Shown here piece after piece: positions 47,064-56,056 of a DNA stretch of 64,000 nt. A model generated the notes under the pieces. That model was not told the DNA's origin. It was given only the letters and a program-made list of their open reading frames with translations, and did no database searches. The stretch comes from Candidatus Poribacteria bacterium (GTDB taxonomy: Bacteria > Poribacteria > WGA-4E > PCPOR2b), in contig JAPPKS010000034.1 in NCBI GenBank assembly GCA_028819845.1, positions 112,217 to 176,216 of the forward strand, in the 5' to 3' direction. The position numbers and the translations under genes are program-made. The number at the start of each line of letters is the position of its first letter. Within the stretch, counting starts at the first letter, position 1.

Positions 47064-48569
47064 ATGAGGTCAATTGGTTTGCTCAACTGCTTTCTACTTG
47101 TTCTATTTGTTCAATTTAGCGAAGGGAAAGTCGTAAAGATTGACCCGATGGAGCTAGAAAAAATGGTACAGTTACCTCAAGAGGATTGGTTAACCTTGAC
47201 GGTGATGGGCGAAAAGATTGGGTATGCTCACATCTACACTGAAAAATCACAGTATCAGGGCGAGGAAGCCATTCGCACTCGCATGGATGTAATGATGGAG
47301 TTTAAACGTTCCGGCACCGGGCTACGGCTGGAAACGACAAAAATTCACTATGTAGGTATGGATTTCGTTCCGCGGTACTTCATTTCGACTTCAAAGGAAT
47401 CCGGTCATGAAAAACGTGTTGAAGGCGAAATTAAAGATGGCAGCATCTACTTGAAAACCACTCTCGCCGGAGAAACAACGCAGTCACAGAATTTAATTCC
47501 GCCCGATACTATTTTTGAGGAAACGCTCGGTTATTTGATGCTTCAACGGGGCATCAGCGTCGGGGATGAATACACATTGTCTGTGTTCAATACGGAACTT
47601 ATGCGACCCGTGGAGACCCAAGTCAGTGTTGTTCGGGAGGATACGGTCGAATTTGGAGGAGAATCTAAGCCCGCCATTGTCATTGATTACTTGATGGACA
47701 TTTTCGGAGGCTTTAGAGCGACTGCCTGGTTAGGACACGACGGTACAACATATCGTATGGAAACCGGCATACCGGGAATGAAGATAGTTCTATCGAAAGT
47801 AGACATGGAGACAGCGCTCGGCAAACACGGTGAACTAGACGTCATCATCAATACGAAGATTTTCTCTCGGGGCATACAGCCGATTCAAAATGCCCGATAT
47901 TTTAAGGCGCGGTTGCGACTCAATGGTGGAAACTTGGACGAAGTAATCGTAAATAACGGCCGTCAGAAACTCCACCTTGATGAACACCCGGACAGCGGAA
48001 CCGTGGAAATCGAAGTGCCTGCCGTTAATCCTTCAAAAGTGCTAAACCTACCGATTCAAGCCGATGCGAATCAAGACCTTGAAGAATTCCTAAAGTCTAC
48101 GGTATACATTCAAGCCAATCAGCCAACACTTAAAGCAAAAGCGATCGAGATTATAAATGGAGAAATTGATGCTTGGAAAGCATCTAAAAAACTGTGCCGC
48201 TGGGTGCACACCAATATTTACGACAAGAACCTCAGAATTGGATTTGGATCGGCATTGCAGACCCTAGAATCACTGGAAGGAGATTGCACGGAGCACACAG
48301 TTTTGTTAATCGCGTTGGCGCGTTCGGTTGATATTCCGGCCAGAGCGTGTATGGGGCTTGTATTCCAGCGAGATGCCTTCTACTACCATTTTTGGCCAGA
48401 GTTGTATGTAGGTGAATGGGTTGCGATGGAACCGACACTCGGACAGATTCAAGCCGATGCGAATCGTATTCAACTCACAGGCGGTCAAATAGAATCAAAC
48501 TCCCTGATTGAATTCGGTGAAGGGGTTATGCGAACGTTGAATCAACTTGAGATTGAGGTAATTCAATAA
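47064..48569 (+). CDS. Exported transglutaminase-like protein
   Basis: A 501-residue protein. A signal peptide (MRSIGLLNCFLLVLFVQFSEG) suggests export. A long beta-rich N-terminal region contains WLTLTVMGEKIGYAHIYTEK. A transglutaminase-like core lies near residues 375-475, with SLEGDCTEHTVLLIALARSV (the Cys nucleophile) and FYYHFWPELYVGEWVAMEPT (the His). The expected acidic residue of the triad is E, in MEPT, where the family has DPT. The core is cysteine-protease-like, and its substrate is unknown. No operon partner; the neighbour is convergent. Confidence 0.8.
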   Translation: MRSIGLLNCFLLVLFVQFSEGKVVKIDPMELEKMVQLPQEDWLTLTVMGEKIGYAHIYTEKSQYQGEEAIRTRMDVMMEFKRSGTGLRLETTKIHYVGMDFVPRYFISTSKESGHEKRVEGEIKDGSIYLKTTLAGETTQSQNLIPPDTIFEETLGYLMLQRGISVGDEYTLSVFNTELMRPVETQVSVVREDTVEFGGESKPAIVIDYLMDIFGGFRATAWLGHDGTTYRMETGIPGMKIVLSKVDMETALGKHGELDVIINTKIFSRGIQPIQNARYFKARLRLNGGNLDEVIVNNGRQKLHLDEHPDSGTVEIEVPAVNPSKVLNLPIQADANQDLEEFLKSTVYIQANQPTLKAKAIEIINGEIDAWKASKKLCRWVHTNIYDKNLRIGFGSALQTLESLEGDCTEHTVLLIALARSVDIPARACMGLVFQRDAFYYHFWPELYVGEWVAMEPTLGQIQADANRIQLTGGQIESNSLIEFGEGVMRTLNQLEIEVIQ

Positions 48570-48608
48570 TCTGAGCTAGTAAACCAGAATTACAATGAAG
48601 TCAATCTT

Positions 48609-49250
48609 TCACATCGCAGCGAGCCATTGGCGCATCTCGTGCGGATCTCCACCGAACATCAGCGAACCCGGAACGATATAGTCCGCACCAGCGGCATGAA
48701 TCAAGGGTACCGTCTCGCGCCGAATCCCGCCGTCGGCTTCAATTTTAATCTTTCCCCCACGCTTAGCAGCGATTTCTCTGCACCGTCGAATTTTACCTGG
48801 GATTGAGGCATCCATTGATGCACCTTTAATTCCCATAGCGGTACCGACAATAGTGACGAGGTCTAAGTCATCCCAATAAGGTTCAAGCAAATCGACGGAC
48901 TCCGTGATGAGCAGCGAAATCCCCGCCTCTTTACCGCAAGATTTAATGGTTTCAAGTACTTTGCCCGGATTGCTAGGAGCGTCTAGACAGAAAATAATGC
49001 TGTCCGCACCCGCTTCAACGAAAGGTTCAATCCATCCTATGGGGTCAGTGGTCATTAAATGCACTTCAAACGGGAGATTGGTATGCTTCCGCAAAGCCTT
49101 GACCATGTCTGGGAAGAACAGCAGGTTTTTTACATAATGCCCGTCAGCCACATCTAGGTGAAAACGCTCCGAGAATGGTTCAATACGTTTAATCTCCGAC
49201 GCTAGATTTGCCAAATCGGCCGACCAGAGAGATGTAGAACATTTTAGCAT
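48609..49250 (-). CDS. Ribulose-phosphate 3-epimerase-like protein
   Basis: From the ATG at 49250, which has a strong AAGGAG, the product has 213 residues with a TIM-barrel plan. FHLDVADGHYVKN carries the D and H metal ligands, EVHLMTTDP follows, and IEADGGIRRETV carries the later acid. The pentose-phosphate epimerase is the best match. SLWSADLANLASEI replaces the usual SxLSADFAxL, and the late GSLMFGGD replaces GSAIF, so a related sugar epimerase is possible. It overlaps the hydrolase gene by 7 bp. Confidence 0.78.
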   Translation of the reverse strand: MLKCSTSLWSADLANLASEIKRIEPFSERFHLDVADGHYVKNLLFFPDMVKALRKHTNLPFEVHLMTTDPIGWIEPFVEAGADSIIFCLDAPSNPGKVLETIKSCGKEAGISLLITESVDLLEPYWDDLDLVTIVGTAMGIKGASMDASIPGKIRRCREIAAKRGGKIKIEADGGIRRETVPLIHAAGADYIVPGSLMFGGDPHEMRQWLAAM

Positions 49251-50071
49251 GTTGCGCTCCTTGCGCGGCAAAAGTGGCCGCACAAAAACGACTCAATAAA
49301 TTTCTGGATTTCTGCTTCGTGTCGTTCCTGGCTTACAGATTTCGACGTTAATTCCTTGAACTCAGCTTTCGGAATCTCTCGCGCCAAAACCTCACCATAG
49401 TCGAAGGGATGGATAGGATCCCGTCGGTTGGCGAGCACCAGCGTAGGAACCGCGATTGCTGCCAATTCCCGTAGGTCATAAACCGGTGCGTCGCTTGAAA
49501 TGCCTTCAAGCCTCGCCACAGTTTCCGACGCGCGTAATGTTTCAAACTGCCCTATCAGCGAATTAGCGGCGGCTGGAGATTGGCGCAGTGTTTCAATGTA
49601 GTATTCAGATTGCTTGAAAAGTTCCAAACCACGCTCCTGGCCGTGTTGGCGAATCAATTGTGCGATATGCAAATAGATTTCTGCATTTCGCAGCATGGGA
49701 CCAATCAGCCAGGCCGGACGAGATAGGATTAAGCCAAGCACACGCTTCGAATACCGAAGCGTGAAGTTGAGCGCGACGGCAGCTCCCATTGAGATGCCGC
49801 CAATTACAGCACGAGATATGCTCAGACTATCCATGAGTGCAGCTAAATCATCAGCAAAAACAGCAATTCTGATTTTCTCCACATTGCCTAGTGGACGCGT
49901 TTCTCCGTGTCCGCGACAGTCGAAAGACAGCAATCGGAATCCTGTACGGGGTTTGAAAAGTCCAGTAGGTTGGTTGACATCACCACCGAGTCCATGCTGG
50001 AAAAAGAAGGGTACCCCTTCTCCTATGTCACGGTAATGAAAATTCAGCCCATCGTTATTAAAAAAAGGCAT
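49244..50071 (-). CDS. Alpha/beta-hydrolase
   Basis: A 275-residue alpha/beta-hydrolase. The oxyanion motif is FFFQHGLGGD, the strand-4 region DCRGHGETRPLG, and the nucleophile elbow GGISMGAAVA with Ser94. The acid lies in ANRRDPIHPFDY and the His in SQERHEAEIQKF. Small enol-lactone or haloperoxidase-like esterases look like this; the substrate is unknown. It overlaps the epimerase start by 7 bp. Confidence 0.83.
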   Translation of the reverse strand: MPFFNNDGLNFHYRDIGEGVPFFFQHGLGGDVNQPTGLFKPRTGFRLLSFDCRGHGETRPLGNVEKIRIAVFADDLAALMDSLSISRAVIGGISMGAAVALNFTLRYSKRVLGLILSRPAWLIGPMLRNAEIYLHIAQLIRQHGQERGLELFKQSEYYIETLRQSPAAANSLIGQFETLRASETVARLEGISSDAPVYDLRELAAIAVPTLVLANRRDPIHPFDYGEVLAREIPKAEFKELTSKSVSQERHEAEIQKFIESFLCGHFCRARSATC

Positions 50072-50212
50072 CGGCGGCTTCTCTAATCTACATCAGATAC
50101 TGAACGTTTTACGGTCATCAAATCTAAGAATGTTAGAAAGACATAATTTTATCGAACTTTTCGCTTGCGACATGATTAAGAGTTGCCAACGAATCTTGGA
50201 TGCAGATTGTTT

Positions 50213-50581
50213 TTACTCGTCAAAAACGACAAGTTGTGCTAGCAGCGTACCTGCTTGGTTGTTATGCGACGGACTCTCGTTCATCGCCAGAAAAATTACT
50301 CCTTCAGCCGGAGCGTCATTGTCGTAGCGCGAACCAACGGTAAAAACAACGTCACCAATCTTTGCAATCAATGCGCCAACGTTGGTGCCTGGACAAAGAT
50401 AGTCTTCTCCTGCGATGGTATTTGCAACCCCATCAGCACCACACCAGCCGATGCGATCCCGTAAATCTGGCGACCATGCGCCTTCGGCATCAATGACTAA
50501 ACGCTGTCCTTTTTCTACATTAACATAAGTTTCCTGCCAAACAGGACTTGGGCGTGCTGTTCGAATAACTGTTAATGGCAT
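50213..50581 (-). CDS. PA-IL-like (LecA-type) galactose-lectin domain protein
   Basis: A 122-residue single-domain protein beginning after a strong GGAGGT site. The pattern VEKGQRLVIDAEGAWSPD, then GALIAKIGDVVFTVGSRYD and EGVIFLAMNESPSHNNQAG, resembles the LecA/PA-IL beta-sandwich of calcium-dependent galactose lectins. The terminal NESPSHNN lies where the calcium loop would be. It has no signal peptide. Ligand and role are inferred from fold only. Confidence 0.6.
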   Translation of the reverse strand: MPLTVIRTARPSPVWQETYVNVEKGQRLVIDAEGAWSPDLRDRIGWCGADGVANTIAGEDYLCPGTNVGALIAKIGDVVFTVGSRYDNDAPAEGVIFLAMNESPSHNNQAGTLLAQLVVFDE

Positions 50582-50628
50582 CGTACCTCCTCGTAAGAAC
50601 TAAAATCACAATAATTTTTTTTACTCGC

Positions 50629-52668
50629 CTATTTTCTACCCAACCGATTACTGAGATTGTCAAGGCGTTTGATGACAGCCTTTGTATCCGTTCCCTGAAA
50701 TCCAAGATTATTGGCTTCGTCAATTACCATTTTCGCCTGGATTGAATTCTCGATTATCAGGCTCCTCGCCTGTTTATAAGTTTCAACGGCCTCGCCAGGC
50801 AATCCACGATCTTCACTGATACGCGCGAGATAAACGTATGCAGCCGCACGACGGGGGGACTGCAAGCGGCTCGCAATAAATTCGTTGAAAGCTGAGACAG
50901 CGTCATCATAACGTCCATCTTCGTAATGCACTCGTCCAATTCGAAACTGAGCACTATCAGCAAAACTATCTTTATAGCCATTGGCAAGGTACCGGTCTTG
51001 CTCGGGGAAAGCGATGGTTGTCTGGTAAGCTTTCAAAGCCTTATCGTATTGGTTGAGCGAATGATAGATTTTTCCAAGCTGAAAATTTGCCATAATCGTA
51101 TGTGTCGAAGTCTGGTATTGTCGAATCAGGGTTGTGTAGTGCCCGATTGCATTCTGGAGGTCGTCAAGCTGGTTGGCATAAATTAAACCGCTTCGATACA
51201 TCGCTTCAGCAGCCCAAGGCGAGTCTGGATGTTCATCAATTAACTGACGATATGCGATGATTGCCTTTTCGTAGTCTTGTAGTCCACGTTCGTGGATTTT
51301 GCCAATCCGAAATAGAGTCTGAGCAACTGTAGCTGAGCCAAGATTCTTCCGCATCTGCATCCGTAATTGCTGGATGGCTGCTTGTTTTTGAATCGACCGC
51401 AGTTTCGACTGTGCACGTTGTAAGTATGCCGCATCGGGTGCATCGGCGATTAGTTGTCGTACTAAGCGCAGTGCGGATATGTAATTCTCTTCCGCAAGAT
51501 ACTTCTCAATCTTGGCCCACTCGATTTTGGGTAGATCGGATTCAAGTTGCCGGATCTTCGCTTTCAATTCTGCTTCGATTTTCGAGGCGTTTTGATTGTA
51601 TTTGCCAATAGCTCCAAAGTGGGCAGAATCCAAATTCGGCAAGTAAGCAAGCAGAAAGGTTCTATAGGCATGAATTGAACGATGGTAATTTTGTAAATTT
51701 TCATAACCAACCCCCATCCAATAGTAGACGGCATGCATATTCCAATAATCGAGATACCTCTTCTCAAGTTGTCCAAAAACCTGCACGGCGTGTTCATACT
51801 GCTTTTGTTCATTATGGATTAACGCGGTTCGAAAGAGAGCATCCGCCGCAAAGTTGCTTGATGGGTAGTTTTCAACCACTTTATTATACGCCTCAATTGC
51901 TTTTTCCGGTTGATTCAGTACATCATTCAGCAATTTTCCGATACGCCACTGTGCCTCAGGGGAAAGTTTTGTGTCCCCATGTCGCTTAAGCATGGTTTTA
52001 TACTCGGAAATCGCTTTTTCTGGCTGGTTCAGTTGATATAGGTTGCGATACAGTTCCGCGATTTGAAACCGAGCTTCGACAGCCAGAGGTGTTCCCTCAT
52101 AAACGCTGATTACGCGACGTTGATTTTGTAAGTCCTCACGCGCCGACCGAATGTTTCTTATCTTCTGTAAAGCTGTTTGATGGGCAAAATTGTTCGGCAT
52201 TGATTGATTGACAACAATCTGATATGTCGAAATTGCGTCCCCGTATTCACCCAAGCGACAATACACATCTCCTTTCTTAATGTAGCTAAGAAACTGATCA
52301 TCCAGCCCTTTTTCACTGAGCTGAACAACCTTGTCGTAAGCCCCTAGTGCTTTCAAATATTCATGAGTATAAGTGTAATAAATCTCACCCAACCGATAGA
52401 AAATGTCGCCAAGTTTTTCCACGTTTTTCGTGGATTCGGCGAGATTTTGAAGCGCTTCAGCGGCTTCTTCGTATTCCTTCGCTTCAATAAGTGAAACGAT
52501 TGTATTGGCGTGTAATTGAGTCGTCTTCAGGACTATAACGCTCGCCAAAACGGCGCAAACCAGCAACTTCAGGCGTAAGGCGTACTGCGTGAAATTCAAA
52601 GCGCGGCGGCCTACTTTATTTGCGGTGCCAACTATTCCGTTCGATTCCATTTTGGTTGAGAAAATCAT
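50629..52668 (-). CDS. Large TPR-repeat protein, probably exported
   Basis: A 679-residue protein made almost wholly of tetratricopeptide repeats. A hydrophobic segment near residues 32-53 (LKLLVCAVLASVIVLKTTQL) is a signal anchor. Repeats such as AAEAMYRSGLIYANQLDDL, PEAQWRIGKLLNDVLNQPEK and PRRAAAYVYLARISEDRGL recur at about 34 to 40 residues. It resembles BamD/YbgF-type periplasmic scaffolds. A basic linker with many Gln and Lys lies near residues 350-440. No catalytic domain. Confidence 0.8.
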   Translation of the reverse strand: MIFSTKMESNGIVGTANKVGRRALNFTQYALRLKLLVCAVLASVIVLKTTQLHANTIVSLIEAKEYEEAAEALQNLAESTKNVEKLGDIFYRLGEIYYTYTHEYLKALGAYDKVVQLSEKGLDDQFLSYIKKGDVYCRLGEYGDAISTYQIVVNQSMPNNFAHQTALQKIRNIRSAREDLQNQRRVISVYEGTPLAVEARFQIAELYRNLYQLNQPEKAISEYKTMLKRHGDTKLSPEAQWRIGKLLNDVLNQPEKAIEAYNKVVENYPSSNFAADALFRTALIHNEQKQYEHAVQVFGQLEKRYLDYWNMHAVYYWMGVGYENLQNYHRSIHAYRTFLLAYLPNLDSAHFGAIGKYNQNASKIEAELKAKIRQLESDLPKIEWAKIEKYLAEENYISALRLVRQLIADAPDAAYLQRAQSKLRSIQKQAAIQQLRMQMRKNLGSATVAQTLFRIGKIHERGLQDYEKAIIAYRQLIDEHPDSPWAAEAMYRSGLIYANQLDDLQNAIGHYTTLIRQYQTSTHTIMANFQLGKIYHSLNQYDKALKAYQTTIAFPEQDRYLANGYKDSFADSAQFRIGRVHYEDGRYDDAVSAFNEFIASRLQSPRRAAAYVYLARISEDRGLPGEAVETYKQARSLIIENSIQAKMVIDEANNLGFQGTDTKAVIKRLDNLSNRLGRK

Positions 52669-52780
52669 TGATACTGCCCAGTAGTTTTATTACATTCGAT
52701 AGGGGCACAGGCGAAGATGCAGAAATTCTGACGCCAATCTACGCACTGTCAAAAGAGGTCAGCGGCACCAGATCTAGGTA

Positions 52781-53401
52781 CTAAATTCCGCCGTTTGGGG
52801 CTAGGCCTCTAGGATGAAGCCGTTCGTCCGGGAACGATTCCCAAAGATGACCCTTCCCCTGTTCTTTCATTTTTTGAAACGCTCCAACCGAAGCCCAATC
52901 ATCGTCTCTCAGATACACGGTCTCCAACGCATTATCCAAGTCAGCTTGATACTGTTGTCGTTTATATTGTTCGACCCGTTCATGCGGGGATTGAATGTCA
53001 TTCGAACTTAGGGGTGCAACCACCGACCGACTTTGGTAATAGACAATACTAGCGACAGGGACACTTAAAATCAGTATACAGCAAGCAGCCGCGATTCGCC
53101 AATTCCCTGTAGAACGAATTACGCCGAAGATCCGAGACAAGAAAGATACCGGTGCGGATTGCGATGATTCTATCACAAGGCGTTTGTATACCTTTACCTC
53201 AAGATTATTAAGGATAGGCTCCGGAATTGATATCGTACCTGCTTCGCCAGTCAGACACAGAACATTTTTCAATGCGCCAACCGCGTGTACGCATGAAGGG
53301 CAATGTTGTAGATGTTCCTCCATGAGATTCATTCGTTCATCGTCGAGGAGGTCACAAATATATTCGGTGTGTAATTCCTTCAGTTGTTTACACGTTTTCA
53401 T
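52781..53401 (-). CDS. Zinc-finger anti-sigma factor
   Basis: A 206-residue membrane protein paired with the ECF sigma gene 17 bp upstream. The N-terminal zinc-binding anti-sigma motif HLQHCPSC gives H30, C34 and C37. One transmembrane helix (WRIAAACCILILSVPVASIVY, near residue 96) divides a cytosolic sensor from a periplasmic tail. The tail is polar. It would bind and hold the sigma factor until an envelope signal releases it. Confidence 0.83.
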   Translation of the reverse strand: MKTCKQLKELHTEYICDLLDDERMNLMEEHLQHCPSCVHAVGALKNVLCLTGEAGTISIPEPILNNLEVKVYKRLVIESSQSAPVSFLSRIFGVIRSTGNWRIAAACCILILSVPVASIVYYQSRSVVAPLSSNDIQSPHERVEQYKRQQYQADLDNALETVYLRDDDWASVGAFQKMKEQGKGHLWESFPDERLHPRGLAPNGGI

Positions 53402-53418
53402 GAAACAAGCTCCTTAGA

Positions 53419-54000
53419 TTAAATTTCATTCTTTTCCCACAACGGTTCTAGTGTTGTTTTTAGCTTTTTCATTGCCCGATGGAGGTGAATTTTTACCGTG
53501 CCTTCCGCTATACCAAGCACTTCAGCAATTTCATTGAGTTGCAAACCGTCATATCGATTCAACATAAAGACCGCTTTCTGGTTTGGCGAAAGCCGATCTA
53601 CTGCGTCACGAATAATTCGATGCCGATCTTTTTCTTCAACTTGCCATTCGGGGTTGCTTCTCAAATCGTTCGCCATTGGTTCGTCAAGCGGAAGTTCTTC
53701 GTCATCAAGTGAGTATGTCATTCGCCGCGATTTTGAGCGGTGGTGATCGATTGACAGGTTATAGGCGATTCGATAAAGCCAAGTCGAAAAACGCGCTTGA
53801 GGACGCCAGTCTTCAAGCGCACGGTAAACCTTGACAAACACCTCTATGGTCAATTCTTCAGCATCTTCAAAATTCTTGACAGACCTGAGCAAATAGGAGA
53901 AGATTTTGTGCTTGTACCGCTTCATTAGTTCATCGAATGCATCTTGCCCACCAGCTTGAAAGTGTGCAACCAATATTTCATCTTCAACCATTGTGTCCAT
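53419..54000 (-). CDS. ECF-type RNA polymerase sigma factor
   Basis: A 193-residue ECF sigma factor. Region 2 is AFDELMKRYKHKIFSYLLRS and FEDAEELTIEVFVKVYRALE, and FSTWLYRIAYNLSIDHHR ends it. Region 4 holds LSPNQKAVFMLNRYDGLQLN and GIAEGTVKIHLHRAMKKLK. The target promoters are not known. The downstream neighbour is its likely anti-sigma, so the pair is probably autoregulated. This copy is complete, unlike the truncated one at 25674. Confidence 0.93.
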   Translation of the reverse strand: MDTMVEDEILVAHFQAGGQDAFDELMKRYKHKIFSYLLRSVKNFEDAEELTIEVFVKVYRALEDWRPQARFSTWLYRIAYNLSIDHHRSKSRRMTYSLDDEELPLDEPMANDLRSNPEWQVEEKDRHRIIRDAVDRLSPNQKAVFMLNRYDGLQLNEIAEVLGIAEGTVKIHLHRAMKKLKTTLEPLWEKNEI

Positions 54001-54204
54001 AAGGCGTTAATTAATTTGCCAAAAAATGAAAATACCGTTAGGAAAGCAATTGGGAACAGGACATTTTCTCTAAACGAGTTACAACTTGGGGAGGTTTACG
54101 ATTTTTTTGTACTGTTTATTAAAATGAAGCTTCTCATCTTTGTAGCGTCAATCTAGCACAATTGCTGCCAGTTGTCAATCGAAAGGCAATTAACCTGCTT
54201 TGGG

Positions 54205-54873
54205 TTAGAACTCCCACTTTAACAAAGTCGCGCGATGATGCATGATTAGCACGCCCGCAACTGTCCCAACGGCAGCACCGCCAAACACATCCGATGCATA
54301 ATGTCTCCCCAAATAAATGCGAGAAAGGCCTACCAATCCAGCACCGATGTAGAATGGAATTCGGAGTTTGGGATATCGATTGCTTAGAACAGTTGCGGCG
54401 GCAAATGCATAAGCCGTATGCCCCGATGGAAAGGCAGGATTTCCAAGTCGATTATCTAGTGGGCGTTTACGGCGAACAATTTCCTTCACGCCAAAAACAA
54501 CCACGCCAGTGCCAATGAATGCTGATGACATCAACCTACCGGTCTCGCGATGTAATTCATCGCCGTAAGCCATGAGAACAATCGATAGTCCCATCATCGT
54601 TCTCGCATCGCCGAGGTCGGTAATTCTCTCCATAACTGTACCGATGGGTTCGCGCCGGGGCGGGGTGTCGTAGATTGCATCAAATATTTCTCGATCCACC
54701 CGTGTCAGAAAATTATCCGCATCAGAGGTTTCCGCGATGGGCATGCAACAGATATTCAGGAGAAAAAGCATACGAGATAGCGGGATGGCGAGTTTCTGTT
54801 TTCTCGTTTTCTTGCCTTGACGCAGCTTACGCCAGAAAAGTCTAACTTCGCTTCCTCGTTTCAACATTTTCAA
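54205..54873 (-). CDS. PAP2-family phosphatase
   Basis: A 222-residue membrane-associated phosphatase of the PAP2 superfamily. The three signature motifs are complete: K130-x6-RP (KEIVRRKRP), PSGH (149-152) and SR-x5-H-x3-D (SRIYLGRHYASD, 184-195). Hydrophobic segments around them fit a membrane core. It would remove phosphate from lipid phosphates such as phosphatidate or undecaprenyl pyrophosphate. An N-terminal extension of about 50 residues with KRGSEV and KKTRKQK is basic. Confidence 0.88.
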   Translation of the reverse strand: MKMLKRGSEVRLFWRKLRQGKKTRKQKLAIPLSRMLFLLNICCMPIAETSDADNFLTRVDREIFDAIYDTPPRREPIGTVMERITDLGDARTMMGLSIVLMAYGDELHRETGRLMSSAFIGTGVVVFGVKEIVRRKRPLDNRLGNPAFPSGHTAYAFAAATVLSNRYPKLRIPFYIGAGLVGLSRIYLGRHYASDVFGGAAVGTVAGVLIMHHRATLLKWEF

Positions 54874-54982
54874 CTAATTCCCTTGAGATTTTTGAATTTC
54901 CACTGATGGTTTGGTGCATCATTTCGGCGGCGTTTGTAAATCCATCCAAAGATTTTGGTCTCTTGATTACTGGCGGCGTACA

Positions 54983-56056
54983 CTAATCCGGCAATTGATA
55001 GACGGTTGTTTCAGGATGGTAACGTCCCCATGCAAACCAATAGATATTCATCGCCGGAATTCGGTCAAGAGTCTTACCTTTGAGTTTTCCTTCGGTAGCC
55101 TTGCCAGCGACCAAATTCCAGCGCGTGCCAGTCGTGGTATCTATGGCAACATTTCCGCCGCACGGCTCAAAAGTGAGAATCTTCCCTTCCAGTGCACGCA
55201 TAAACACAGCGGCCGCGCCGGACACATTGTCGTGAAACGCTAAGACCGGCACACCGTCAATGACATCGTTTATAACGGATGTCCTGTCAAACGCTGTAAG
55301 AGGATAGGCACTGAAACGGGCATTGACTCGCACACCGATAACGACTGATTTATTCGGTAAACGGTTATCGTTATATTGTGTAGAACTTATTCCTGCATTG
55401 GGTCCAGCTCGATATCTTGCATAACTATCGAACTTCGGCTCTTCGATTTTCAGATTCGGATGACGGGAATCGAACTGAACAGAGAGCACTTTTGTGTTCG
55501 GGTAGTTTAATCGCCACTCTTTCCAAGTGATTTGCGGCATTGCAGCCATCATTGACAACTGTTTTCCTTTGAGTTGCCCTGTTACTGCTTTCCCCGTGAT
55601 ATGTGACCAAAGGGAACGCGTTTGATGGTCATACATCAGAAGTGCATCGTAAAGCAGTTTGCCTGAGACTCCAAAGGTATACGTTTTTCCTTCGAGTTCG
55701 CGGCTATACACGATTGCCGTTCGACAGAGTGGTCACCAGGTAATCGCTACTTCCACGCCGCCAACAACATCGTTGACAATTTCGTGCCCATTAAGCAGAT
55801 AGATAGAGTAGGCATGGCTTTCACCGTTGAAACTGACTCCAATCATCGGTGAATCGTCTCGCAATTTTGCCTCGCGGGCAGAGACAAACCGCGGATCCTT
55901 GATTGCGGGGATTGCATCGAAGGGCAATACTGTGATGATGTGGTCTTCTGAGAATCTTTTGCCCGCATTAGGCGCGCCGATTTTCTCCGAAGCTGACACA
56001 TTACTAACCAGTAAAATTAACACGGCGGCTGATAATATAATGGATTGTCTAACCAC
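54983..56056 (-). CDS. DUF3179-family protein with in-frame UGA, probable selenoprotein
   Basis: A 357-residue exported protein if UGA is read as selenocysteine. The GTG at 56054-56056, after AAAGGA, gives VVRQSIILSAAVLILLVSN as a signal peptide. Then comes the DUF3179 core: DPRFVSAREAKL, HEIVNDVVGGVEVAITW, [UGA], PLCRTAIVYSRELEGKTYTF and GVSGKLLYDALLMYDHQTRS. The family norm is TYCPLCGTA, so UGA (codon 108) stands for the first Cys of a CxxC pair. A second similar half follows (SVVIGVRVNARFSAYPLTAF). The frame is open for about 250 codons after the UGA. It could instead be a nonsense mutation, but the placement argues against that. Function of DUF3179 unknown. Confidence 0.85.
55698..55724 (-). 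promoter_or_regulatory. SECIS-like stem-loop downstream of the DUF3179 UGA
   Basis: The 27 bases fold by eye as TCG, bulge AA, CGGC, A-A mismatch, AT, a five-base loop CGTGT, then AT, GCCG and CGA. The loop starts 20 nt after the UGA and has G as its second base. Both fit the general bacterial SECIS pattern. Stem length is short; pairing was not computed. Confidence 0.6.
55733..55735 (-). other. In-frame UGA, probable selenocysteine codon (Sec108 of DUF3179 protein)
   Basis: TGG-TGA-CCA-CTC-TGT on the minus strand gives W-U-P-L-C. The upstream and downstream reading frames are the same frame, and both encode DUF3179 sequence. Confidence 0.8.
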
